The notes below the pieces were generated by a model that made no database searches, was not told the DNA's origin, and saw only the letters and a program-made list of their open reading frames with translations. A DNA stretch of 64,000 nucleotides from Deltaproteobacteria bacterium (GTDB lineage: Bacteria > Myxococcota_A > UBA9160 > PR03), in the NCBI GenBank assembly GCA_035063765.1, contig JAPSFT010000013.1, positions 1 to 64,000 on the forward strand. Reading direction: 5' to 3'. How positions within the stretch are numbered: position 1 is the stretch's first letter; each line of letters opens with the position of its first letter. This document shows positions 31,935 to 40,067 of the stretch, piece by piece. Both the position numbers and the translations under genes were made by a program.

Positions 31935-33215
31935 CTATTCGGGCCGCTCCTCCGCCAGCTCGTGTCGCCGGACGGGGTCGCTCCCGGCCGCGCCGTCCCC
32001 GTTCGCGGGCGGCACGCCCGGCTCGCGCGGTTCTGCGATCGGCATCGGCGCGTCCTCGATGCCGATGTGGAAGAGCGCGAAGCCCGGCATCACGACCTGC
32101 CCGAGCGCCATGCCGATCACGCGCCCGGTCACGGGGGCGACGATCGCGTCGCGCCGGCTCGAGAACGGATCGCTCACCTCGGCGAGGACCTGCCCCGGCT
32201 GCACCTCGGCGCCGAGCGCGACGAGCGGGACGTAGATCCCCGAAGCGTCCGCGCGCACCCATTGGGCGCGTCCGTAGAGGCGCTGGGTGACCTCCGGCGC
32301 GGCGGCTCCCTGGAGCATGCCGAGCGAGCCGAGCACGCTCTGGATCGCCGCGACGCCCTGCTCGACCTGCGCCCGGTCGATGCGGCCCGGCTCGCCGGCC
32401 TCGTAGAGGACGGCAGCGATGCCGGCGTCGTCGGCGGCGCGCCGCAGGGTGCCGGGCTGGGGGACGCTGTGGACCACGTGCTCGGTCGCGAACCCCCAGG
32501 CGAGCCGCAGGTTGTCCACCTGGGCGAGGTCGGTGCGGATCTGGGGGACGTTGGCGCGGTTCAGCGAGCCCGTGTGGAGATCGACCAGCTCGTCGCAGCC
32601 GCGCACCACCTGCTCGAAGAACTGGTGGGCGATGCGGGCGGCGGCGCTGCCCTCGGGCCGGCCGGGGAAGGAGCGGTTGAGGTCGCGGCGGTCGGGCAGG
32701 TAGCGCGAGCCGGTGCGGAAGCCGTAGGCGTTCACGACCGGCACCACGACGAGCGTGCCGGCGAGCGCGCGCGGATCGGTCTCCTCGCCGAGCCGGCGCG
32801 CGATTGCGATGCCGTTGAGCTCGTCGCCGTGAACGCCGGCGGTCACGCACACGGTGGGCCCCGGGGCCACGCCGCGCAGGGCGACCACGCCGGCCGTGAA
32901 GTCGTCGAGGCTCTCGAAGCGCAGGCGCCGTGCTTCGCCGGGGGGGATCGCCTCCCCGAGGAAGTCGAGCGGGCCCCACGTGATGCCCGCGGATGCGGGA
33001 GCGGCGGGTGGGCCCGCGGGCGCCGCGGCCGCCGCGACCTCCGGCCCGGCGGCCGGCGGCAGGACCGCTCCCGCCTCGAGCGCAGCCGGCGCCTGCGCCG
33101 GCGCGGCGATCTCCATCGGGCTCGGGTCCCCGGCCGCGGCGAGCCCCGCACAGCCCACAGCCAGAGCCGCCAGCAGCAACAGGGTCGGGCTCCGGGTGCG
33201 CAGCGCCGCCGTCAC
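31935..33215 (-). CDS. Lipoprotein with succinylglutamate desuccinylase/aspartoacylase-like domain
   Basis: A 426-residue M14-like zinc deacylase with an N-terminal hydrophobic stretch ending LAVGC, a likely lipoprotein site at Cys22. After a Pro/Ala-rich linker, the zinc site appears as CVTAGVHGDELNG (His and Glu) and CDELVDLHTGS (His). DRRDLNRSFPG supplies substrate-binding residues. A C-terminal barrel (YVPLVALGAEVQPGQVLAEV) resembles a lipoyl-like domain, as in many AstE/Aspartoacylase relatives. The GTG at 33215 has no Shine-Dalgarno sequence; TTAGGC lies 8 nt upstream. Exposure to the periplasm suggests cleavage of an amide in the envelope. It diverges from the P450 gene. Confidence 0.78.
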   Translation of the reverse strand: MTAALRTRSPTLLLLAALAVGCAGLAAAGDPSPMEIAAPAQAPAALEAGAVLPPAAGPEVAAAAAPAGPPAAPASAGITWGPLDFLGEAIPPGEARRLRFESLDDFTAGVVALRGVAPGPTVCVTAGVHGDELNGIAIARRLGEETDPRALAGTLVVVPVVNAYGFRTGSRYLPDRRDLNRSFPGRPEGSAAARIAHQFFEQVVRGCDELVDLHTGSLNRANVPQIRTDLAQVDNLRLAWGFATEHVVHSVPQPGTLRRAADDAGIAAVLYEAGEPGRIDRAQVEQGVAAIQSVLGSLGMLQGAAAPEVTQRLYGRAQWVRADASGIYVPLVALGAEVQPGQVLAEVSDPFSSRRDAIVAPVTGRVIGMALGQVVMPGFALFHIGIEDAPMPIAEPREPGVPPANGDGAAGSDPVRRHELAEERPE

Positions 33216-33272
33216 GCGGCCGAGCCTAACCGATCGCGTGTATCCTCCCACGGCGCGCGCCGAGGAGACGAC

Positions 33273-34517
33273 ATGACGGGTCCCGCCGAGCTCGGGCACG
33301 AAACCTCCCGGGCTCCTTCCGACGCACCGGCCTGGCACGGATTCGACCTGAGCACGATGCGCGGGACGCCGCTCTACGACGATCCGCACCCGGCGCTCCA
33401 CCGCCTGCGCGCCGAGGCTCCCGTCCACGAGACCCCCATCGGATCGTGGCGGCTCGCCCGCTACGACGACTGCGTGCGCCTGCTGCGGGGGACGCGCTGC
33501 GGGGTGCGCCGGCGCGACGGCACGCTGCCGCGCCGCGACGATGCCGAGGGGCCGGCGGAGTTCATGCTCCAGCAGGACCCGCCCAACCACACGCGCCTGC
33601 GCAAGCTCGTCTCGAAGGCCTTCACGCCGCGCGCGGTCGAGAGCTGGCGGCCACGGGTGCGCGCGATCGTGGAGCAGCAGCTTGCCCCGGCGCTCGCGGC
33701 GGGCGAGATGGACGTGGTCGCGACCCTCGCGCTGCCGGTGCCGGCGACGCTCATCTGCGAGCTGCTCGGCGTGCCGGTGTCGGATCGCGACCGCTTCACC
33801 GTCTGGACCGCCGACGCGACCCATGGCCTCGCCGGCGATCTGGCGCCGCCGGAGGTGCGGGAGCGAGCGAGCCAGGCCGCGCTGGCCCTCGCCGGCTACT
33901 TCACGGCCCTGATCGAGGAGCGCCGCAAGCGCCTGACCGACGATCTGCTCTCGGTCCTGATCCGCGCCGAGGAGGAAGGCGACCGGCTCAGCCCGAGCGA
34001 GCTGATCGTGCAGTCGATCGGGCTCCTGATCGCCGGCTTCGAGACCACGATCGGCCTGATCGGCAACGGCGCGGCGGCCTTCGCGCGCCACCCGGCCGAG
34101 CGCGAGCGGGTGCGCGCGAACCCAGGCCTCGTGCCGAACGCCGTCGAGGAGTGCCTGCGCTACGACGGCCCGATCGGGCTCACCGTGCGCGTGCTGCACG
34201 AGGACGCCGCCTTCGGCGGCCGCCGCATTCCCGCCGACACCGAGGTGCTCGCCCTCCTGTGGGGCGCCAACCGCGACCCCGCCGTGTTCCCGGACCCCGA
34301 CCGCTTCGACGTGACGCGCCCGAACGCCCGCGAGCACCTGGCCTTCGGCGGTGGCACCCACCTGTGCCTCGGCGCGCACCTGGCCCGCATGGAGGCCCAG
34401 GAGGCGCTCGGCGCGCTCGTCACGCGGGCGCCCGGGCTCACGCTCGCGAGCGAGCGCATGGAGTGGGGACCGTCCCTCTTCCGCGTCCCCGCGCGCCTCC
34501 CCGTCCATCTGCGATGA
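33273..34517 (+). CDS. Cytochrome P450
   Basis: A 414-residue class I bacterial P450. The I-helix AGFETTIG (about residues 252-259), the EECLR ExxR motif, and the heme loop FGGGTHLCLGAHLARME with the thiolate Cys near residue 364 are all intact. MLQQDPPNHTRLRKLVSKAF is the usual C-helix region. It hydroxylates an organic substrate with O2 and electrons from a ferredoxin not encoded here. The ATG at 33273 has GAGGAG at 5 nt, and TATCCT at 33241-33246 is a likely -10 box. The TGA stop lies at the first base of the repeat at 34517. The substrate may be lipid or terpenoid, by analogy only. Confidence 0.9.
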   Translation: MTGPAELGHETSRAPSDAPAWHGFDLSTMRGTPLYDDPHPALHRLRAEAPVHETPIGSWRLARYDDCVRLLRGTRCGVRRRDGTLPRRDDAEGPAEFMLQQDPPNHTRLRKLVSKAFTPRAVESWRPRVRAIVEQQLAPALAAGEMDVVATLALPVPATLICELLGVPVSDRDRFTVWTADATHGLAGDLAPPEVRERASQAALALAGYFTALIEERRKRLTDDLLSVLIRAEEEGDRLSPSELIVQSIGLLIAGFETTIGLIGNGAAAFARHPAERERVRANPGLVPNAVEECLRYDGPIGLTVRVLHEDAAFGGRRIPADTEVLALLWGANRDPAVFPDPDRFDVTRPNAREHLAFGGGTHLCLGAHLARMEAQEALGALVTRAPGLTLASERMEWGPSLFRVPARLPVHLR

Positions 34518-34640
34518 ACGGGGACAGTCCCGGCGATTCGGCGATTCTGCGAGAGGTAACGGGGAGGAACGGGGACAGTCCCCGAATCACCGAATCGCCG
34601 GGAATCGCCGAATCGCCGGGACTGTCCCCGTTACCTCTCG
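34517..34640. repeat. Compound palindromic repeat element, three copies
   Basis: The arms 34517-34547 and 34602-34632 are perfect 31-nt reverse complements. A third partial copy (AACGGGGACAGTCCCC) occupies 34568-34583 between them, itself nearly palindromic. GAGAGGTAACGGGG also occurs in both orientations (34551-34564 and 34639-34626). The element lies between the convergent P450 and rhodanese genes and overlaps the ends of both. The rhodanese stop codon and last two codons are inside it. It is the most complex member of the family seen at 1416 and 27534. Confidence 0.85.
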
Positions 34641-35020
34641 ATCGGGAGGTTGCGGGCGGTCCAGCCGGTCCAGCCTTCGGCGAGCGAGCGGACGTCGGTG
34701 AAGCCCATCTGCTGGAGCGTGTGCGCCGCCAGCGCGCTGCGGTGGCCGCCGCCGCAGTAGAGGACGAGCCTGCGCGAGCGGTCGGCGAGCCAGGGGTCGC
34801 GCTTGTAGTGCTCGAGGTCGGCGCGCACCTCGAGGAAGCCGCGCGGGTAGGAGCGCGCGCCGGGCAGGTGGCCGGCGGCGTACTCGTCGGGCTCGCGCAC
34901 GTCGAGGAGCTCGATGCCGCCACGGTCGGGCAGCGCGAGCAGGCGCTGCACCTCCTCGGGCCGCACCTCCTCGACGTGGGCGAGCGCCTCGCGCACGAAG
35001 TCGGCTAGCGAGCGCGCCAT
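34631..35020 (-). CDS. Rhodanese-domain protein
   Basis: A 129-residue single rhodanese domain. The N-terminal VRPEEVQRLLAL and ELLDVREPDEYAAGHLPGA blocks and the active loop LVLYCGGGHRSALAA, with the persulfide-forming Cys, are intact. It likely handles sulfane sulfur; a periplasmic signal is absent. The ATG at 35020 lacks a Shine-Dalgarno sequence; TATACT ends 6 nt upstream, so the mRNA is probably leaderless. Its last codons and TAA stop lie within the repeat at 34517-34640, so the C-terminus may have been set by the element. It diverges from the cupin gene with a 20-nt gap. Confidence 0.87.
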   Translation of the reverse strand: MARSLADFVREALAHVEEVRPEEVQRLLALPDRGGIELLDVREPDEYAAGHLPGARSYPRGFLEVRADLEHYKRDPWLADRSRRLVLYCGGGHRSALAAHTLQQMGFTDVRSLAEGWTGWTARNLPIER

Positions 35021-35026
35021 GCGCGC

Positions 35027-35034
35027 AGTATATC
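35027..35034. promoter_or_regulatory. Overlapping -10 boxes in a 20-bp divergent gap
   Basis: AGTATATC gives TATACT on minus (35032-35027) and TATATC on plus (35029-35034). Each is 6 nt from a start codon: the rhodanese ATG at 35020 and the cupin GTG at 35041. With normal spacing, both transcripts would begin at or near the start codon. RNA polymerase could serve only one direction at a time. No -35 elements are obvious. Confidence 0.5.
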
Positions 35035-35040
35035 GGCGGT

Positions 35041-35370
35041 GTGGAGCATCCGAGCGCGATCCGGCCCGAGGAGCACGCGAGCTTCCGGCCCGACAGGATG
35101 GGCAAGGCCACCCTGTTCGGCTCCGAGCGCCTGCTGGTCGGCCTCAACTGCTTCGAGCCCGGCCAGGAGCACGCACTCCACGCCCACGCCGGAATGGACA
35201 AGCTCTACGTGGTGGTCTCGGGCGCCGGGGAGTTCCTGCTCGAGGGTCGGTGCGTTCCCATGAGCGCCGGTCAGATCCTGGTAGCGCCGGAGGGGATTCC
35301 CCACGGCATCCGGAACTCAGGGGGCGAGAGGCTGATCGTACTCGCCGTCCTCGCCCCCGGCCCCCCCTAG
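35041..35370 (+). CDS. Cupin-domain protein
   Basis: A 109-residue single-domain cupin. The metal-binding cupin motif 1 appears as GQEHALHAHAGMDKLYVVVSG (split here between His of ALHAHA and Glu-free DKLYVV), and motif 2 as ILVAPEGIPHGIRNSG with its His. The usual motif-1 Glu is replaced, so metal binding may be altered. Such small cupins include isomerases, dioxygenases and sensors. The GTG at 35041 has no Shine-Dalgarno sequence and a TATATC box 6 nt upstream, suggesting a leaderless transcript. It is divergent from the rhodanese gene and followed 46 nt later by the kinase gene. Function is unassigned. Confidence 0.8.
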   Translation: MEHPSAIRPEEHASFRPDRMGKATLFGSERLLVGLNCFEPGQEHALHAHAGMDKLYVVVSGAGEFLLEGRCVPMSAGQILVAPEGIPHGIRNSGGERLIVLAVLAPGPP

Positions 35371-35416
35371 CTCCCCCATCCTCAATGACGGCGCGGGTCT
35401 CGCCGATCCGAGCGCC

Positions 35417-38400
35417 GTGGCGAGCAGCACGACCCGTCCGGCATTCCTCGCGCTTGCGGTGGCGGCGACGCTTCTCGCGCCGGCTGCTGCGCGCGCGGTC
35501 CGCAGCCCCGCCCTCGTCCTGCCGCCGCGCGCCGACGCGCGCTACGAGTGGGTCGCGCTCGGCGCTACCGAGTGGGTGCGCCAGCGCCTCGTCGAAGCGG
35601 GCATCGAGTCGTCGCCCGAGTTCGTCGCTGCGGATGGCCTCGACGCGAGCCGCGGCGCGGCACTTCCCGACGCGGCCACGATGGCTGCGCTCGCCGGCGT
35701 GCACGGCGCGGCGCGGGGCTGGACGCTCGATCTCCAGGTGCGCGGCGGGGAGGCGCGCGTGCGGCTGCTGCTCGTCGACCTCCAGGCCGGGACGCTCGAG
35801 GCATCGGCGCGCGCGGAGGCCCCGCTTGCGAGCCTCGGCGAGGCGCTCGCCGAGGCGACCGGCGCGCTGGCTTCGCAGCAGGGGCTCGCGCCGCCCGCGC
35901 TGGATCTGCCCAGGATCACCGAGCTCGATCGCTACGGCCGTGCGCTCGCCCACCTGCGCGCGGGCCGGCCGGCCGCTGCGTGGCTCGAGCTCGGCACGCG
36001 CCTCACGCCGACGGCGCGCGCCCTCCAGGAGCGCATCGCGGCCCTCGGCGCCTCGGAGACGCTGCCGCTCGGCGAACGCGCGCGCCTCGCGGTGGCCCGG
36101 GGCCAGGGCGAGCGCGCCCGCCTCTGGCTCCGCGCCCATCTTGCCGAGACCCGGGATCCCGCCCTGGTGCTGGCCGCGGCCGAGTCCGCCGAGCAGATCT
36201 CCGAGTGGGAGCGCGCGCTCTCGCTCCACGAGCGGGTGCTCGCGCTCGATCCCACCTCCGGCACCGCTGCGGTGGGCCGCCTGCGCGCGCTGCTCCAGCT
36301 CGGGCGTGGCGCCGAGCTGGCGGCCCTGCTCTCGACCCCGCTGCCGCCCGACGCCGACCCGGGCGCCCTCGGCGAGCTCACGGAGCTCCCCGGGCTCGAC
36401 GCGCCTGCGCTCGCCCAGCTCCACCTGCGCGTCGCCGAGCTCGCCGGGGCGCGCTTCGACGACGAGCTCGCCACCGCGCACCTGGAGCGTGCGAGCGCAG
36501 CCGATCCCGCCCTCGAGCCCGCGGCCCAGCGTGCATCCGCGCTGCTCCACGCGTCGATGGGCGAATCCGAGCGCGCGCGCACCGCCGCCGAGCGCGCGGT
36601 CGAGCTCGGGGGCGCCGACGCATCGGTCCTCGAGGTGCTCGGCTCGGCGCGCCGCCGGGCGGGCGACGTGGCCGGGGCGAAGCAGGCCTTCGAGCAGGCC
36701 CGCGCGCTCGAGCCCGAGCGCCCGGCCGTGCTGGTTGGCCTCGCCGAGATCGCCCGCGAGGAGAACGAGTCGGGCCGCGCGGTGGAGCTGCTCCGCGAGG
36801 CGGTGGCCGTCGAGCCCCGCGCCGCCGGGTCGAGGGTCCTGCTCGCCGGGCTGCTGCGTTCGATGGGCGACATCGACGGTGCGCTCGCCGCGCTCGAAGG
36901 AGGCGACCCGCGCCGCCGCGGCGCACCGCTCCTGCGCGAGGCCGCCGCGCTGCGCGCCGAACGCGGCGAGACCGAGGCGGCGGCAACGCTCCTCGCCGAG
37001 GCCGCGCTCCTCGAGCCCGACGACGCCACGCTCCTCGAGGAGCGGGCCGCCGTCGAGGAGCAGCGCGGGAACGCCGAGGCGGCGACCCGGCTGCGCGCGC
37101 GCGCCGAGCGCCAGGTCGGAGCGCTCGCTGCGGAGCCCGACACGCTCGCGGCGGCTGCGGACGGCGCTGCACAGGACGCGCTCCGCACGGCTGCCTCCGT
37201 CGCCGACCTGGTGGCGACCTTCCCGACCCGGCTCGCCGGACGCGAGCGCCCGATCGAGGTGGTGGCGCTGCTCGCGCCGGCGCACGACGCGGCGAGTGAA
37301 GGCTGGCTGCGCTGGCTCCGGCCGCGCCGGATCGACGGCGCCGCGGTGGAGCGGCTGCTCGCAGCGGCGCTCGCGGAGCAATACGTGGTGGTCGCGCCGG
37401 GCGAGATCCCGGCCGAGCTGGAGGCACCCGACCAGCAGGCCCTGCGCGCCGGCGCCGGCGACCCCGCCTCCGTGGCGCGCCTGAACGCGGCCCTCGCGAG
37501 CGACGCCGTCGCCACGGTGCGCTTCGCCGACGCCGGGGGCGGCACGCTGCGCATCGAGCTCCGCATGGGGATCGGCGAGCTCGAGCCGACCGTGCGCCGC
37601 TTCCGCAACGAGGCGCGCGTGCCGGGCGCCGCCGCCGAGCTCTCGCAGTGGAATCCGAGCGCGCTCGCGGTCGCCGCCCTCGCGCTGGCGCTCGCGGCGC
37701 TTCCGCTCCTGCGCGGCTGGGGCGGGCTCGTGGTGGGGATCCAGTACGCCTCGCTCGGCAAGGGCTTCTTCAGCATCAAGCTCTCGCGCCGCTCGGAGCC
37801 GGCCGGCAAGGGACGCCAGGGCGGCGCGGGCAGCGAGGCGCGCTTCCTGCGCCGCATGCGCATGATGGGGCGCTACCAGCGCCGCATGGTCGGCCGCGAG
37901 ACGCACTTCAAGCTCCTGCCGGCGCGCCGCTACTACGTGCAGGTCCACGGACTGCTCCAGGACCCCGCCAGCGAAGCGGTCGTGGGCAACTACTTCGAAG
38001 AGCAGGTGGTCCAGGTCGGGCGCGGGAAGACGGCGCGGCTCGACTTCGACTTCCGGCCCAAGGAAGCCGCCCTCGAGCTGACCATCCTCGACGGCGAGGC
38101 ACCGGTGCCGCGCGCCCTCGTCGCGCTGCGCGGGCAGCCCGCGAGCCTTCGCTACGCCCGCGTCGGCCAGGCGCTGCTCCCGCTGGCACCCGGCCGCCAT
38201 CGGATCCTCGTGGGCGCGGGCGACCGGGTGCTCGAGCGAGAGATCGGAATCGAGGGCTTCGCGCCGGCCGCCCTCGTGATCGAGATCCACGACGAGACGG
38301 CGCTGCTCTTCAGCGGCTGCGCCGAGGCGGTGGAGCCGTACCTGCAGGGCCAGCTCGCGGTCGCCGCCGACGCGCTCGAGCGCGCGGGGCAGGCCACGGC

Positions 38401-39925
38401 GGCCGCGCGCGTGCGCGGCGAGCTCTTCGCGGCGCAGGGCGACGTCCAGCAGGCGGCGCGCAGCTTCCAGGAGGCCGGGCGCTTCGAGGACGCTGCGGCG
38501 CTGGCGTCGGAAGGCCCGGACCCGCGCAGCGCCGCGGAGCTCTACGAGCAGGCCGGCAACCTCGCCAAGGCCGCCGAGGCCTGGCGCGCGGCCGGCGACC
38601 CGGCGCGTGCCGCCGGTCTCTTCGAGGAGCTCTACCGCTACGAGGACGCGCTCGACTGCTGGCGGGCCGCCTCCAACACCGAGAAGTGCTGCGACCTCTC
38701 GGAGAAGCTCGCCCGCAACCTCGATGCCGCCGAGTGTGCCCTCGAGCTGGGCGACGCCGACCGCGCGATCCGCAACCTCCAGATGGTGGAGCTGCGCGAC
38801 GCCGGCTACGGCGAGGCGTGCCGGATGCTCGCCAGGGTCTTCGCGGAGCGCGGCGAGCCCGAGCTGGCGACCCAGAAGCTCGACGAGGCGGTGACCGCGG
38901 TGGGTGGCGCCGAGGCCGCACCGCTCGAGCTGCTCGCCGAGTACGGCGACGCGCTCGAGCGGTCGGGTCGCATCGCGGAGGCGATCACCGTCTGGGAGTC
39001 CGTGCGTGCCCGCGACTTCCACTGGCCCGAGGCCGCCACGCGCGTCGACTCGCTGCGCCAGGCGCTCGAGAGCGAGCGCACGGTCGCCGAGGCACGCAGC
39101 ACGATCGTGCGCGGCGCGGCGGCCGCCGAGAGCCGCTACGAGCTGCTCGGCGAGATCGGCCGCGGCGGGATGGGCGTCGTGTTCAAGGCGCGCGACCGCC
39201 GGCTCGGCCGGATCGTCGCGCTCAAGCGCCTGCCCGACAACCTGCGCAACCACCCGACCGCGGTGCGCCTCTTCCTGCGCGAGGCGCGCGCCGCCGCCGC
39301 GCTCAACCACCGCAACATCGTGACGCTCTACGACGCCGACCAGGAAGGCGACGCCTACTTCCTGACCATGGAGTTCCTCGACGGCTTCCCGCTCCACGAG
39401 ATCCTGGCCCGGCGCGGGAAGCTCTCGCCGCGCGACGTGGCGCGGATCGGGAGCCAGGCGGCGGTCGGCCTCGACTACGCCCACGCGCACGGGGTCGTCC
39501 ACCGCGACATCAAGACCTCGAACCTGTTCTTCACGCGCGACAAGGTCGTGAAGATCATGGACTTCGGGCTCGCCAAGATGGCCGAGGAGGTGCGCCGCGC
39601 CGCGACCGTGGTGGGCGGCACGCCCTACTACATGGCTCCCGAGCAGGCCGCCGGGCACGACGTCGACCACCGCGCCGACCTCTACGCCTTCGGGGTGACG
39701 CTCTACGAGCTGCTGGCGGGCGAGGTGCCGTTCCGGCAGGGCGACATCGCGCGCCACCATCGCGAGAGCCCCGTGCCCGATCCCCGCGAGAAGGCCCCCG
39801 AGGCGCCGGCGGAGCTGGTCGATCTGATCCACGGGCTCATGGCGAAGGCGCCCGAGGACCGGATCGGCTCGGCCGGCGAGGTGGCGGCCCGCCTGCAGCG
39901 CGCCGCGAAGCAGCTCGCCGGCTGA
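35417..39925 (+). CDS. Transmembrane TPR-containing Ser/Thr protein kinase, C-terminal kinase domain
   Basis: A 1502-residue protein. An N-terminal signal-like segment (residues 1-27) is followed by about 700 residues of TPR-like Ala/Leu/Glu-rich helices, then a membrane segment near 748-770 (SALAVAALALALAALPLL). A basic region, a beta domain and further TPR-like helices (AASFQEAG-type repeats) follow. The kinase domain is at about 1240-1500: glycine loop GEIGRGGMGVVF, Lys in VALKRL near 1269, HRDIKTSN near 1361, DFG near 1382, APE near 1408. All catalytic residues are present. If the first segment is a signal peptide, the TPR half is periplasmic, a receptor-like topology reversed from most bacterial kinases. 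sucA lies next, about 140 nt downstream. Confidence 0.85.
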   Translation: MASSTTRPAFLALAVAATLLAPAAARAVRSPALVLPPRADARYEWVALGATEWVRQRLVEAGIESSPEFVAADGLDASRGAALPDAATMAALAGVHGAARGWTLDLQVRGGEARVRLLLVDLQAGTLEASARAEAPLASLGEALAEATGALASQQGLAPPALDLPRITELDRYGRALAHLRAGRPAAAWLELGTRLTPTARALQERIAALGASETLPLGERARLAVARGQGERARLWLRAHLAETRDPALVLAAAESAEQISEWERALSLHERVLALDPTSGTAAVGRLRALLQLGRGAELAALLSTPLPPDADPGALGELTELPGLDAPALAQLHLRVAELAGARFDDELATAHLERASAADPALEPAAQRASALLHASMGESERARTAAERAVELGGADASVLEVLGSARRRAGDVAGAKQAFEQARALEPERPAVLVGLAEIAREENESGRAVELLREAVAVEPRAAGSRVLLAGLLRSMGDIDGALAALEGGDPRRRGAPLLREAAALRAERGETEAAATLLAEAALLEPDDATLLEERAAVEEQRGNAEAATRLRARAERQVGALAAEPDTLAAAADGAAQDALRTAASVADLVATFPTRLAGRERPIEVVALLAPAHDAASEGWLRWLRPRRIDGAAVERLLAAALAEQYVVVAPGEIPAELEAPDQQALRAGAGDPASVARLNAALASDAVATVRFADAGGGTLRIELRMGIGELEPTVRRFRNEARVPGAAAELSQWNPSALAVAALALALAALPLLRGWGGLVVGIQYASLGKGFFSIKLSRRSEPAGKGRQGGAGSEARFLRRMRMMGRYQRRMVGRETHFKLLPARRYYVQVHGLLQDPASEAVVGNYFEEQVVQVGRGKTARLDFDFRPKEAALELTILDGEAPVPRALVALRGQPASLRYARVGQALLPLAPGRHRILVGAGDRVLEREIGIEGFAPAALVIEIHDETALLFSGCAEAVEPYLQGQLAVAADALERAGQATAAARVRGELFAAQGDVQQAARSFQEAGRFEDAAALASEGPDPRSAAELYEQAGNLAKAAEAWRAAGDPARAAGLFEELYRYEDALDCWRAASNTEKCCDLSEKLARNLDAAECALELGDADRAIRNLQMVELRDAGYGEACRMLARVFAERGEPELATQKLDEAVTAVGGAEAAPLELLAEYGDALERSGRIAEAITVWESVRARDFHWPEAATRVDSLRQALESERTVAEARSTIVRGAAAAESRYELLGEIGRGGMGVVFKARDRRLGRIVALKRLPDNLRNHPTAVRLFLREARAAAALNHRNIVTLYDADQEGDAYFLTMEFLDGFPLHEILARRGKLSPRDVARIGSQAAVGLDYAHAHGVVHRDIKTSNLFFTRDKVVKIMDFGLAKMAEEVRRAATVVGGTPYYMAPEQAAGHDVDHRADLYAFGVTLYELLAGEVPFRQGDIARHHRESPVPDPREKAPEAPAELVDLIHGLMAKAPEDRIGSAGEVAARLQRAAKQLAG

Positions 39926-40067
39926 TCCGTCCCCCGGCCACCCGGCGACGGCGCCGCGCGGGCGGAACGGGCTCAGGACCGCCGTGGAAGTGCCGATGAC
40001 GCTGCTGTAACCTGCTCGCTCCCCGGTGAGCCGTCGCTGCCTTCCCCTCGCGAGGATCCCGACCAAC

